Of a stretch of 61,225 bases of DNA, positions 18,264-26,596 are shown piece after piece. Position numbers and translations under genes: made by a program. The stretch's first letter is position 1. The number at the start of each line of letters is the position of its first letter. The notes under the pieces were generated by a model. It saw only the letters and a list, made by a program, of their open reading frames with translations, did no database searches and was not told the origin of the DNA. The stretch lies in the NCBI GenBank assembly GCA_934464585.1, contig CAKSJY010000010.1, positions 1-61,225 of the forward strand, read 5' to 3'. The stretch is from an uncultured Eubacteriales bacterium. GTDB taxonomy: Bacteria > Bacillota > Clostridia > Oscillospirales > Acutalibacteraceae.

Positions 18264-18281
18264 TTGATAATTATTTAACAA
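18264..18281 (-). promoter_or_regulatory. Rex-type redox operator upstream of adhE
   Basis: On the plus strand TTGATAATTATTTAACAA; on the minus strand TTGTTAA-N4-TTATCAA. This matches the clostridial Rex consensus TTGTTAA-N4-TTAACAA with one mismatch. It lies about 115 bp before the adhE start and about 35-45 bp downstream of the predicted transcription start. Confidence 0.7.
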
Positions 18282-18324
18282 ATTATATTCGCATAATAAA
18301 TTCAGCTAACTAAATCTATCGTCT

Positions 18325-18353
18325 ATTATAACACACATTATTTATAATTTCAA
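18325..18353 (-). promoter_or_regulatory. Sigma-A-type promoter of adhE
   Basis: On the minus strand TTGAAA (18348-18353), a 17-bp spacer, then a perfect TATAAT (18325-18330). Transcription would start near 18318 and give a leader of about 170 nt containing the Rex-type site. Confidence 0.75.
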
Positions 18354-18406
18354 CTTAGAAAAATATATAAATATATAAACTTGTAGGCTTATGGTGTTCA
18401 GGCTAT

Positions 18407-18435
18407 TTGACATTCTATTATCTTTGTGAGATACT
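18407..18435 (+). promoter_or_regulatory. Sigma-A-type promoter of valS
   Basis: A consensus TTGACA at 18407-18412, 17 bp, then GATACT at 18430-18435. The remaining leader to valS is under 60 nt, too short for a T-box. Confidence 0.6.
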
Positions 18436-18488
18436 AAAATGTAAAATGTTAAATATCAAAGTTCTTAAAATTGGGGGAAATAAGTAAA

Positions 18489-21110
18489 ATGAAGAAAGAA
18501 CTTGCAAAAACATATGATCCTAAAGAGGTAGAAGATAGGATCTATGAGTTTTGGTTAAATGGTAAGTATTTCCATGCAGAAGTTGATGAGAATAAAAAAC
18601 CTTATACTATTGTAATTCCACCACCAAATATTACAGGCCAACTTCATATGGGTCATGCACTTGATGAAACAATACAAGATATACTAATTAGATTTAAAAG
18701 AATGCAAGGCTATTCTGCTTTGTGGATTCCGGGGACAGACCATGCCTCGATTGCAACAGAAGCAAAAATAGTTGAAGCGATGAAAAAAGAAGGGCTTAGT
18801 AAAGAAGACTTAGGTCGAGATCGTTTTCTTGAAAGAGCCTGGGATTGGAAAAATAAATATGGTTCCAGAATTATTGATCAGTTAAAGAAATTGGGATGTT
18901 CTTGCGATTGGGATAGAGAACGCTTTACATTAGATGAAGGGTGTTCTGAAGCTGTTAAAGAAGTATTTGTTAAGCTTTATGAAAAGGGTTTGATTTATAG
19001 AGGAGAAAGAATTATAAACTGGTGCCCTAAGTGTAAAACTTCTATTTCCGATGCTGAGGTAGAATTTGCTGAAAAAGATGGCGAATTTTGGCATCTAAGA
19101 TATCCTCTTTCAGACGGAAGCGGATATTTAGAATTAGCAACAACACGTCCGGAAACCTTGCTTGGCGATACTGCCGTGGCTGTTCATCCGGAAGATGAAA
19201 GGTACAAGAACTTAGTTGGTAAGACTGTTGTTTTACCGCTTGTTGGTAGAGAAATACCGATTGTTGCTGATAATTATGTAGAACAGGATTTTGGTACAGG
19301 TGTAGTTAAGATTACACCGGCACATGATCCAAACGACTTTGAGGTTGGACTAAGACATAACTTGGAAGTTATTACAGTAATAGATGAAAATGCTGTTATG
19401 AATGAAAGAGCGGGAAAATATAAAGGCTTAGACCGCTATGAGGCAAGAAAACAAATAGTTAAGGATTTACAAGAAGGTGGCTATTTAGTTAAGATAGAGC
19501 CTATTAAGCATAATGTTGGTACATGTTATCGTTGCTCAGAAACAGTTGAACCGAGAGTTTCTAAACAGTGGTTTGTAAAGATGGAGCCCCTTGCTGAGCC
19601 TGCAATCAAAGAAGTACGAGATAATAAAGTAAACTTTATTCCAGATAGATTTTCGAAGATATATTTCCATTGGATGGAAAATATAAAAGACTGGTGTATA
19701 TCAAGACAACTTTGGTGGGGTCACCGTATACCGGCTTATTATTGTGAAGATTGTGGCGAAATGGTTGTAGCTAAAGATAAGGTCGAAAAGTGTCCTAAAT
19801 GTGGTTCAACTAATGTTCATCAGGATGAAGATACCTTGGATACATGGTTCTCCTCAGCTTTGTGGCCGTTTTCTACCTTGGGATGGCCAAAGAAAACACC
19901 GGAGCTTGAGTATTTTTATCCGACAGATACATTAGTAACAGGCTATGATATAATATTCTTCTGGGTTGCAAGGATGATATTCTCATCAATAGAGCATATG
20001 GGTGAGGTTCCATTTAAAACAGTATTTATCCATGGCTTGGTAAGAGATGCACAAGGAAGAAAAATGTCCAAATCTCTTGGAAATGGTATAGACCCGCTTG
20101 AGATTATAGACCAATTTGGTGCTGATGCATTAAGATTTACCCTTGCTACAGGTAATAGCCCAGGAAATGATATGCGTTTTTCAGACGATAAGGTTAGTGC
20201 AAGCAGAAACTTTGCTAACAAGATATGGAATGCTTCGAGATTTATACATATGAATATAGATGATTTCGATGTCAAAAATGAACTACCTGCAAATCTTAAC
20301 TTGGAAGATAAGTGGATAATAAATGAATTTAATGATGTTGCCAAGGAAGTTACAGATAATCTTGAAAATTATGAGCTTGGTGTAGCAATTTCAAAGCTAT
20401 ATGATTTTATATGGGACAAATTCTGCGATTGGTATATAGAAATTGCTAAAATAAGAATGCAAAAAGGAGTAGAAGTTGCTCAGAATACAAGACAGATACT
20501 TGTTTATATTTTAAGTAATACTCTAAAACTTCTTCATCCGTTTATGCCGTTTATAACCGAAGAAATATGGCAGACATTGCCGCATGATGGCGAATCTATC
20601 ATGGTTTCTAAATATCCTGAATATTCCGACGAATGCTCATATCCGGAAGCTAAAAAAGAAATGGAAATTATCATGTCTGCGATTAAAGCTATTAGAAATC
20701 GTAGAAGTGAGATGAATGTTCCTCCATCTAAAAAAGCAAAGCTTTATATAGCTTGCCGAAATAAGGATGTATTTGTTAAAGGAATACCATTTATTGAAAG
20801 ACTTGCTTATGCAAATGGTGTTGAAATATCAGATGATTTTGATATGCCTTCTGCTGTTACTATTATTACAAGTGACGCAAAGATATATATACCTATGGAT
20901 GAGCTTATTGATAGAAAAGAAGAGCTTGCAAGGTTAAAAAAAGAATTTGACTCTGCGAGTAAGAAACTTAGCCAATGCCAAAATAAACTTAATAACCAAG
21001 GATTTTTAAGTAAAGCACCTGATGATGTAATAGCTAAAGTAAAAGAGGATGCTAAAAAGCTTCAAGATAAAATTGACATGTTAAACGCAGCAATAGATAA
21101 TTTAAAGTAA
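18489..21110 (+). CDS. valS: Valyl-tRNA synthetase
   Basis: An 873-residue class I aminoacyl-tRNA synthetase that charges tRNA-Val. Visible: the HIGH box as HMGH in NITGQLHMGHALDETIQ (near 45); an editing domain (about 185-340) with TTRPETLLGDTAVAVHPED; a zinc-binding pair of knuckles (CEDCGE...CPKCGS, near 420-440); the KMSKS loop in GRKMSKSLGNGIDPLE (near 525); an anticodon domain; and a C-terminal coiled coil (810-873), all typical of ValRS. The start is ATG 18489 after GGGGGAAA; the TTG at 18471 would start inside that site. folC follows after a hairpin, a common clostridial order. Confidence 0.97.
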   Translation: MKKELAKTYDPKEVEDRIYEFWLNGKYFHAEVDENKKPYTIVIPPPNITGQLHMGHALDETIQDILIRFKRMQGYSALWIPGTDHASIATEAKIVEAMKKEGLSKEDLGRDRFLERAWDWKNKYGSRIIDQLKKLGCSCDWDRERFTLDEGCSEAVKEVFVKLYEKGLIYRGERIINWCPKCKTSISDAEVEFAEKDGEFWHLRYPLSDGSGYLELATTRPETLLGDTAVAVHPEDERYKNLVGKTVVLPLVGREIPIVADNYVEQDFGTGVVKITPAHDPNDFEVGLRHNLEVITVIDENAVMNERAGKYKGLDRYEARKQIVKDLQEGGYLVKIEPIKHNVGTCYRCSETVEPRVSKQWFVKMEPLAEPAIKEVRDNKVNFIPDRFSKIYFHWMENIKDWCISRQLWWGHRIPAYYCEDCGEMVVAKDKVEKCPKCGSTNVHQDEDTLDTWFSSALWPFSTLGWPKKTPELEYFYPTDTLVTGYDIIFFWVARMIFSSIEHMGEVPFKTVFIHGLVRDAQGRKMSKSLGNGIDPLEIIDQFGADALRFTLATGNSPGNDMRFSDDKVSASRNFANKIWNASRFIHMNIDDFDVKNELPANLNLEDKWIINEFNDVAKEVTDNLENYELGVAISKLYDFIWDKFCDWYIEIAKIRMQKGVEVAQNTRQILVYILSNTLKLLHPFMPFITEEIWQTLPHDGESIMVSKYPEYSDECSYPEAKKEMEIIMSAIKAIRNRRSEMNVPPSKKAKLYIACRNKDVFVKGIPFIERLAYANGVEISDDFDMPSAVTIITSDAKIYIPMDELIDRKEELARLKKEFDSASKKLSQCQNKLNNQGFLSKAPDDVIAKVKEDAKKLQDKIDMLNAAIDNLK

Positions 21111-21120
21111 AGCATATAAT

Positions 21121-21149
21121 GGGGCACTGTTTATCAGTGCTCTTTTATT
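21121..21149 (+). terminator. Hairpin with T-run between valS and folC (partial terminator/attenuator)
   Basis: GGGCACTG-TTTAT-CAGTGCTC followed by TTTTATTAT, only about 20 bp before the folC start. It probably reduces rather than blocks readthrough. Confidence 0.6.
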
Positions 21150-21166
21150 ATAAAGGAGAATTAGAG

Positions 21167-22453
21167 ATGAGTAATAATTCTGCATCTGAAACGATAAATT
21201 CTTTTTTAAAGTTTGGTATAAGGCCGGGCCTTGAAAGGATAGAGAAGTTATTAAATTTAATAGGAAATCCTCAGAAAAATCTTAAATGTATACATATAGC
21301 GGGTACTAATGGTAAAGGTTCCATAAGCTCATTTATTTCGTCTATATTAAGAGAAAGTGGCTATAAGGTAGGGTTATATATATCTCCGTTTGTTACAAAC
21401 TTTAGAGAAAGAATACAAGTAAATGGAGAAATGATATCCGAAAAAAGTTTAGAGGAAACATTGGATTATGTAAATGTGTTTGTTGAGCAAATGAAAAATG
21501 ATGGTGAAATTATAACTGAATTTGAGCTTATAACAACGATTGCACTAATGTATTTTAGTAATCAGAATTGTGATATAGTTGTGTTGGAAACAGGATTGGG
21601 TGGAAGATTTGATGCTACTAATGTGATAGAATCGCCTCTTGCTTCAGTTATAACTCATATAGCACTTGACCATACCAAGATTTTAGGGGATACACTATCT
21701 AAGATAGCGTATGAAAAAGCGGGAATAATAAAAGAAAACTCTGTTACTGTGGTATACCCTGATCAAGAAAGGGAAGCCTTAGAAGTAATCGAAGATGTCG
21801 CAGAGAAAAGGAAAAACAATTTGGTTATTCCAAATCTGGAAGCGGTGGAGGATGTATCAGTAGCGTTATCAGGAAGTAATTTTACATATAAAGGAGATTT
21901 GTTTTCTATAAGCTTACTTGGGAGACATCAAATAAAAAATGCTATTACGGCTATAGAAACAATATATAGTCTTAAATATGCAGGAATAGATATAAATATT
22001 GATTGTATAAAAAAAGGCCTTAAAAAGGTAAAATTTCCGGCCAGAATGGAAGTTGTGTCATTAGATCCTCTAGTTATATTAGATGGATCGCATAATCCTG
22101 ACTCTATTTTAGCGTTAAAAGAGACAATTGGCGAAATAATTCCATTTCAAAATAATGTTGCAATAGTTGGTATGCTTAAAGATAAGGACATTGAGTCATC
22201 ATTATCTATTTTGTCGAGTTGTTTTAAGAAGGTTATAACGGTAGATATAAGTAATAGCCGTGCGATTGGTTCAAAAGAACTTGCTAATATTGCAAAGTCA
22301 TATTTTCCAAATGTATATTATTCTAACAGTATCGATGAAGCATTGAATATGGCTATGGATTTTGTTAATAAAGAAGAATCTAATTTAATAGTTTTTGGTT
22401 CACTATATTTAGCAGGAGAAATAAGAGAAAAAATAATAAGTAAAATCATATAA
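21167..22453 (+). CDS. folC: Folylpolyglutamate/dihydrofolate synthase
   Basis: A 428-residue Mur-ligase-family enzyme that adds glutamate to dihydropteroate or folates using ATP. Visible: the P-loop HIAGTNGKGSISSFI (near residues 43-57), LYISPFVTNFRERIQVNG, VLETGLGGRFDATNV, SVITHIALDHTKILGDTL and a C-terminal VILDGSHNPDSI. The start is ATG 21167 with AAAGGAG 8 nt upstream; the longer frame from 21119 runs through the valS-folC hairpin and is rejected. Confidence 0.95.
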   Translation: MSNNSASETINSFLKFGIRPGLERIEKLLNLIGNPQKNLKCIHIAGTNGKGSISSFISSILRESGYKVGLYISPFVTNFRERIQVNGEMISEKSLEETLDYVNVFVEQMKNDGEIITEFELITTIALMYFSNQNCDIVVLETGLGGRFDATNVIESPLASVITHIALDHTKILGDTLSKIAYEKAGIIKENSVTVVYPDQEREALEVIEDVAEKRKNNLVIPNLEAVEDVSVALSGSNFTYKGDLFSISLLGRHQIKNAITAIETIYSLKYAGIDINIDCIKKGLKKVKFPARMEVVSLDPLVILDGSHNPDSILALKETIGEIIPFQNNVAIVGMLKDKDIESSLSILSSCFKKVITVDISNSRAIGSKELANIAKSYFPNVYYSNSIDEALNMAMDFVNKEESNLIVFGSLYLAGEIREKIISKII

Positions 22454-22479
22454 GACATTTTTCGCCCAAATAACTCATG

Positions 22480-22517
22480 CCCTGTCCGTTATTCTTAATG
22501 TGCAGGGATTTTTTATA
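22480..22517 (+). terminator. Weak hairpin with T-run between folC and spoIIAA
   Basis: CCCTG and CAGGG separated by a long loop, followed by ATTTTTTAT. The stem is short, so this is only a possible terminator. Confidence 0.35.
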
Positions 22518-22538
22518 TGTAATAATCGGAGGGTAGTT

Positions 22539-22871
22539 ATGAGTATACAAATAATATCTAAAGGGCATGAAGTAATAGCCTTGCTTGAAGGTGACATTGA
22601 CCATCATACTGCAAGAAACATGAGAGAAGATATAGACCTAGCTATTGAAAGAAAAAATCCGTCAATCTTGAAATTGGACTTTTCCTCTGTGCAGTTTATG
22701 GACAGCTCAGGTATAGGACTTATTATGGGTAGATACAAAAATATGGCACTAAAGGGCGGAAAGTTAAAGGTTATTAATATGCCAAGGCATATTGAAAGGG
22801 TAGTGAAGTTGTCCGGACTGGGCGCTTTAGGAGTTTTAGAAGAAAGCAGTGATAAAAATGAAAGCCATTAA
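22539..22871 (+). CDS. spoIIAA: SpoIIAA, anti-anti-sigma factor (STAS domain)
   Basis: A 110-residue STAS protein. In its unphosphorylated form SpoIIAA releases sigma-F from SpoIIAB in the forespore; SpoIIAB phosphorylates it on a Ser. The motif FSSVQFMDSSGIGLIMGRY (near residues 47-65) holds this Ser in DSSG. The start is ATG 22539 after CGGAGG; upstream codons from 22500 are rejected. Its 3' end overlaps spoIIAB by 14 bp, showing translational coupling in the order spoIIAA-spoIIAB-sigF. Confidence 0.95.
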   Translation: MSIQIISKGHEVIALLEGDIDHHTARNMREDIDLAIERKNPSILKLDFSSVQFMDSSGIGLIMGRYKNMALKGGKLKVINMPRHIERVVKLSGLGALGVLEESSDKNESH

Positions 22872-23304
22872 TGAGATGAATGTAAACTTTATAAGTAGAT
22901 CAGCAAATGAAAGTTTTGCCAGAGCAACGGTTTCGGCATTCGTATCTCAATTAGATCCAACGATCGATGAGCTTGCCGATATAAAGACCGCTGTATCAGA
23001 AGCGGTAACTAATTGTATAGTACATGCCTATAAGGACACTATAGGAACAATATACATATCTGTGAAAATTTTTGAGAGTGGAAAGGTCAGTATTAAAGTA
23101 CGTGATAAAGGATGCGGTATAGAAAATATAAATCAAGCAATGGAACCACTTTTTACAACAGGAGGATCAGAACGGGCAGGACTAGGGTTTGCAGTTATGC
23201 AAAGTTTTATGGATAAGGTGAAAGTTACTTCTAAAAAGCAAAAAGGCACAACTATAGTTTTAGAAAAAAATATTATCCGTAGGTTACATACCAATGGACA
23301 ATAG
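22858..23304 (+). CDS. spoIIAB: SpoIIAB, anti-sigma-F factor and serine kinase
   Basis: A 148-residue GHKL ATPase-fold protein that binds sigma-F and phosphorylates SpoIIAA. Visible: NESFARATVSAFVSQLDPTIDELADIKT (near 14-41), the N-box SEAVTNCIVHAY (near 43-54), the G1 box DKGCGIE and the G2 box GGSERAGLGFAVMQSFMD. Alignment to known SpoIIAB N-termini favours ATG 22858 over GTG 22849. It overlaps spoIIAA by 14 bp and sigF by 11 bp. Confidence 0.95.
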   Translation: MKAINEMNVNFISRSANESFARATVSAFVSQLDPTIDELADIKTAVSEAVTNCIVHAYKDTIGTIYISVKIFESGKVSIKVRDKGCGIENINQAMEPLFTTGGSERAGLGFAVMQSFMDKVKVTSKKQKGTTIVLEKNIIRRLHTNGQ

Positions 23305-23950
23305 AGATGATATAATAAACAATAATCTTGGATTAGTTCATGCCTGTGTTAAAAGGTTTAAGGGTAGAGGTATAGACTACGATGATTTGTATCAAGCGGG
23401 ATGTATTGGTTTGATAAAAGCTATCGACTCTTTTGATGAAAGTAAGGGGTTTAAACTTTCAACTTACGCTGTACCAGTAATATTGGGAGAAATAAAGAGG
23501 TTATTCCGTGATGGAGGAACAGTTAAAGTGGGACGAGCCTTAAAGGAGCTTTCACTAAAAGCGGGAAGAAAATGTGCTGAGTTTTCCTCTAAAGAGGGCA
23601 GAGAACCGACAATAAATGAGTTAGCAGATATGTTGGGAGTTGATGCCGCTAATGCAGCCTTGGCATTAAATGCATCAAGAGTGCCTCTGTCACTTACAGC
23701 AGATTGCGACGATGGGGAATCACAAATAGATATTCCTGTAGAATCATATGATGAAAAAATTTCGGAAAGGCTTGCACTAAAACAGGTAATAGAACAAATG
23801 AATGAGAAAGATCGCTCGTTAATAGTTCTAAGATTTTTTAAAAATCAAACTCAGACTGTTGCCGGAAAAACACTTGGAATGACGCAGGTGCAGGTTTCAA
23901 GGAGAGAAAAGGTTTTGTTAAAGCATCTGCGAGAGCAACTTATAAGTTAA
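23294..23950 (+). CDS. sigF: RNA polymerase sigma-F (SpoIIAC), short form
   Basis: The first forespore-specific sigma factor, 218 residues. Region 2 (DDLYQAGCIGLIKAIDSFDESKGFKLSTYAVPVILGEIKR) is close to other sigma-F proteins; region 3 has GTVKVGRALKEL; region 4 ends with GMTQVQVSRREKVLLKHLREQL. Compared with Bacillus sigma-F (about 255) the N-terminal stretch before region 2 is about 35 residues shorter: the protein opens at DNRDDIINNNLGLVHACV. The start ATG 23294 overlaps spoIIAB by 11 bp. A strong terminator ends the operon. Confidence 0.95.
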   Translation: MDNRDDIINNNLGLVHACVKRFKGRGIDYDDLYQAGCIGLIKAIDSFDESKGFKLSTYAVPVILGEIKRLFRDGGTVKVGRALKELSLKAGRKCAEFSSKEGREPTINELADMLGVDAANAALALNASRVPLSLTADCDDGESQIDIPVESYDEKISERLALKQVIEQMNEKDRSLIVLRFFKNQTQTVAGKTLGMTQVQVSRREKVLLKHLREQLIS

Positions 23951-23966
23951 ATTTTAACGTAACCTA

Positions 23967-24013
23967 AAAAAATCATAATCATTCGTCTTAAAGTGAATGA
24001 TTATGATTTTTTG
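23967..24013 (+). terminator. Intrinsic terminator of the spoIIA operon
   Basis: AATCATAATCATTC and GAATGATTATGATT form a perfect 14-bp stem followed by TTTTTTG. Confidence 0.9.
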
Positions 24014-24016
24014 TAT

Positions 24017-24053
24017 AGCAAAAACCCCCCCGGTATAACCGAGGGTTTTTTAA
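24017..24053 (-). terminator. Intrinsic terminator of the organophosphate transporter gene
   Basis: On the minus strand a stem of CCCTCGG and CCGGGGG around a TTATA loop, flanked by A and T runs on both sides, so it could act in either direction. Confidence 0.8.
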
Positions 24054-24061
24054 TAAATATT

Positions 24062-25525
24062 TTAATGTGAATATTCTTTGTTAGCTTTTTGGTTCCATAA
24101 TAATAATATTAAAATCATAGCCACTATTCCGGAGATAATCCAAACATGATAAATAAATTCATTACCAAGTTGAGCTCTATATCTTCCTAAGTATGACATG
24201 AGGATAGCTCCAACATATCCCATAGCCCCTGTAAATCCTGTTGCAGCAGCGGCAACTCTTTTTGAAGCGGATTCGATAGCAGCAACGCCACCAATCATAA
24301 CTAATGGACCATATGTAGCGATACCTAATAAACCATACAAAATTATTTGAATAGTATCAGAAACATGTTCTTCTAATGGTATTATTGGTGCGACACCTGG
24401 TTCTACAACACAAATTAATCTGAGTCCTATAAAACATAATGTAGCTACTAAGAAATATACAAATATTGCCGGAGCACGTCTTCCACCGAATATTTTTTCA
24501 GATACCCAAGGTATCGATAGTGTACCTAAACATCCGCATGCTGGAACAATTATAGACTTAACTGCTCCAAGAGAGTCATTTTCGAGCATTTTAGGTAGCC
24601 AGTCCGTTGGACCTACTCTCATAATATAAACACTTATAAATGCTAAACTTAAAATCCAAATTGTTTTACTTCTAAGAATTTCTTGTTTAAATACTTGCCA
24701 TTGAGTTCTTGTGTCTTCTTCTTCCTCAACTTCTTTTTCAATTTTAGCAGCAGCAGTACCTGCATATTCTTCTACATTAGGTAGGCCTAATGTAACAGGC
24801 TTATCTCTTAATAGGAAGAATGCTACTACTGCAACAGATACTGAAATTAAAGCAGGGATATAAAATACTGCTTGCCAGTTTAGATATGTAACTAAATATG
24901 TTGCCAATCCTAATGAAGCGGCAGAACCAAGTTCATGTGAAGTTGACCAGAAAGACCAAATTTTAGCTCTGTTATTATTTGAGTACCAGAATGTAAGTGT
25001 TTTTCCGCACATTGGGAAAGATGCTGCTTGAATAAATCCAGATAGTCCCCATGAGATGTACATAATTGCAATCATACATGATTGTGAAACTGAACCGTTT
25101 GAAAATAAATTACATGCTAAAACTATGCCTAAAGGGAACATTGAAGAAACTGCAACAGACAAAGGCAAACAAACTCGAACATTTGCTTTATCGGCAAGGA
25201 CACCACCCAAGAATTTGCCTATAGCATAGCAGAAGTAATATATCATGCCAAGCGTAGAATAAATTTCTGTACCTAAATTGAATATTGCTTCTATTCCCAT
25301 GCTATCGTTTCCAGGTGCTCCGTTAAATCCAATAGCAAGTTGTTTTCTACCTAAATATGAAGAAAAATATAGAAGATAAAGTGCAATAAATATTGCCGGT
25401 TGTAGCCACTTATATTTTTTACTGACTTTTTCTTGATCCTTAATTGTTGGTTTAGGATCATTTTCAGCAAAAATTCTGACTAAAAATGACTTTTTGCTAG
25501 TTTTTACAGTTGAATTGTTTTCCAT
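24062..25525 (-). CDS. MFS organophosphate:phosphate antiporter (GlpT/UhpT/UhpC type)
   Basis: A 487-residue transporter with about twelve hydrophobic helices. OPA-family carriers exchange glycerol-3-phosphate or hexose phosphates for inorganic phosphate. Visible: YFSSYLGRKQLAIGFN near TM1, GKFLGGVLADKANVRVCLP (MFS loop 2-3 motif), GFIQAASFPMCGKTLTFWYSNNNRAKIWSFWSTSHELGSAASL (OPA signature region), and RDKPVTLGLPNVEEY after TM6, which is characteristic of the family. The substrate cannot be settled by reading. The ATG at 25525 has a weak ribosome site. It is monocistronic and ends at a bidirectional hairpin. Confidence 0.9.
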   Translation of the reverse strand: MENNSTVKTSKKSFLVRIFAENDPKPTIKDQEKVSKKYKWLQPAIFIALYLLYFSSYLGRKQLAIGFNGAPGNDSMGIEAIFNLGTEIYSTLGMIYYFCYAIGKFLGGVLADKANVRVCLPLSVAVSSMFPLGIVLACNLFSNGSVSQSCMIAIMYISWGLSGFIQAASFPMCGKTLTFWYSNNNRAKIWSFWSTSHELGSAASLGLATYLVTYLNWQAVFYIPALISVSVAVVAFFLLRDKPVTLGLPNVEEYAGTAAAKIEKEVEEEEDTRTQWQVFKQEILRSKTIWILSLAFISVYIMRVGPTDWLPKMLENDSLGAVKSIIVPACGCLGTLSIPWVSEKIFGGRRAPAIFVYFLVATLCFIGLRLICVVEPGVAPIIPLEEHVSDTIQIILYGLLGIATYGPLVMIGGVAAIESASKRVAAAATGFTGAMGYVGAILMSYLGRYRAQLGNEFIYHVWIISGIVAMILILLLWNQKANKEYSH

Positions 25526-25753
25526 ACTTTTGACATTACCACTAATCTGAAATTCTTAATGGCTTAGTATTTCAACTCCTTTGTAAATTAGTTTAAATAT
25601 AGATAACAGTGTCTGAAAGTAATATTCGGTGGTTATTAAAATACAATTATATTTTTGAAGAAATATAATTTGAAGTATAAAATCGACACTATTAACTATG
25701 ATAATATAATCTAAATATTTTGTCAAATATTGTTTTAAGTGGTGATAAAGAGA

Positions 25754-25794
25754 TAGTCCATATGCTTTATCGATGTTTATAAGCATATGGACTA
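25754..25794. repeat. Perfect 14-bp inverted repeat between the DUF421 gene and the transporter gene
   Basis: TAGTCCATATGCTT at 25754-25767 and its exact reverse complement at 25781-25794 with a 13-nt loop. It follows the DUF421 gene (minus strand), with only a moderate T-rich stretch behind, so it is either that gene's terminator or a regulator site for the downstream transporter. Confidence 0.7.
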
Positions 25795-25810
25795 TAATTA
25801 CTATAAAGTG

Positions 25811-26518
25811 TTAATCAAATAAGTCGAGATCTTTTTTCTTATTAATCTGCTTATATATATTTAATTTATTGTTTGAGTCGCACGTTGCAAGAAAAATATC
25901 TTTAATATCACTTGCTCCAAGTTTAGATAACTCATTTTTCAACCAAGTATTATCTTTACCAATTAATTTTAAATTTTCTTCTAAAATAGTGCCATCTTGT
26001 ATTATATTTGCCACTATTTTTTCTTGAGTTGGTTGTATATTAAGATCCTGAGGATTAACCGGACGTTGTGATGATACAGGAATAATACTTAGTTTGCCGT
26101 TTGATTCCATTATTATAGTATCAATATTAGCAAGGTCAAAATAACCACTTGTCCGGCATTGAGTGAGCATTTCGCTTATATCAAGACGTGCTTTTTTTAG
26201 GTTCTTTTTATATATTTTATGATTTTCATAAAGTACTAAGGGACGGCCTGTGAAAATTTTTCTCAATTTTATAGATTTGCAGGTAAGAATAGATATTAAT
26301 ACCGCAACTAAAGTATATACGATCATTGCAACCAAGGGTTTCAAAAAGTCATTCTCAAGCGAGGTAGCCATTTCTGCTGCTATAGAACCGATGGTTATAC
26401 CATTTACATAATCGAACATGCTTAACTCTGACATTTGTCGGTTTCCCATTATTTTAGTTAATATAAATAAAGCAATTATAGAGCCTAGAGACGTGAGCAA
26501 TATTTGAAGAATCTCCAT
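25811..26518 (-). CDS. DUF421 family membrane protein (YetF/YcaP type)
   Basis: A 235-residue protein with three N-terminal hydrophobic segments (about 4-24, 38-55, 60-82) and a cytosolic C-terminal part. It carries DUF421 landmarks: LTKIMGNRQMSELSMFDYVNGITIGSIAAEMA near residue 21 and GRPLVLYENHKIYKKNLKKARLDISEML near 93. In Bacillus several such proteins are sporulation- or stress-linked, but the biochemical role is unknown. The ATG at 26518 follows a weak AAGGAAT site. Confidence 0.88.
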   Translation of the reverse strand: MEILQILLTSLGSIIALFILTKIMGNRQMSELSMFDYVNGITIGSIAAEMATSLENDFLKPLVAMIVYTLVAVLISILTCKSIKLRKIFTGRPLVLYENHKIYKKNLKKARLDISEMLTQCRTSGYFDLANIDTIIMESNGKLSIIPVSSQRPVNPQDLNIQPTQEKIVANIIQDGTILEENLKLIGKDNTWLKNELSKLGASDIKDIFLATCDSNNKLNIYKQINKKKDLDLFD

Positions 26519-26596
26519 TAAATCATTCCTTATTAAAGAGTTTCTTCTATTGTTTCCAAAATACTATACAATAAACATAGATAAGGAACTTAAAAG

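Noticed and set aside
18354..18488. T-box riboswitch before valS
   Set aside because: The leader after the predicted promoter is under 60 nt and lacks a T-box sequence and specifier stem.
25556..25786. 76-codon minus-strand frame upstream of the OPA transporter
   Set aside because: It runs through the 14-bp inverted repeat, has no ribosome site and a composition like non-coding AT-rich DNA.
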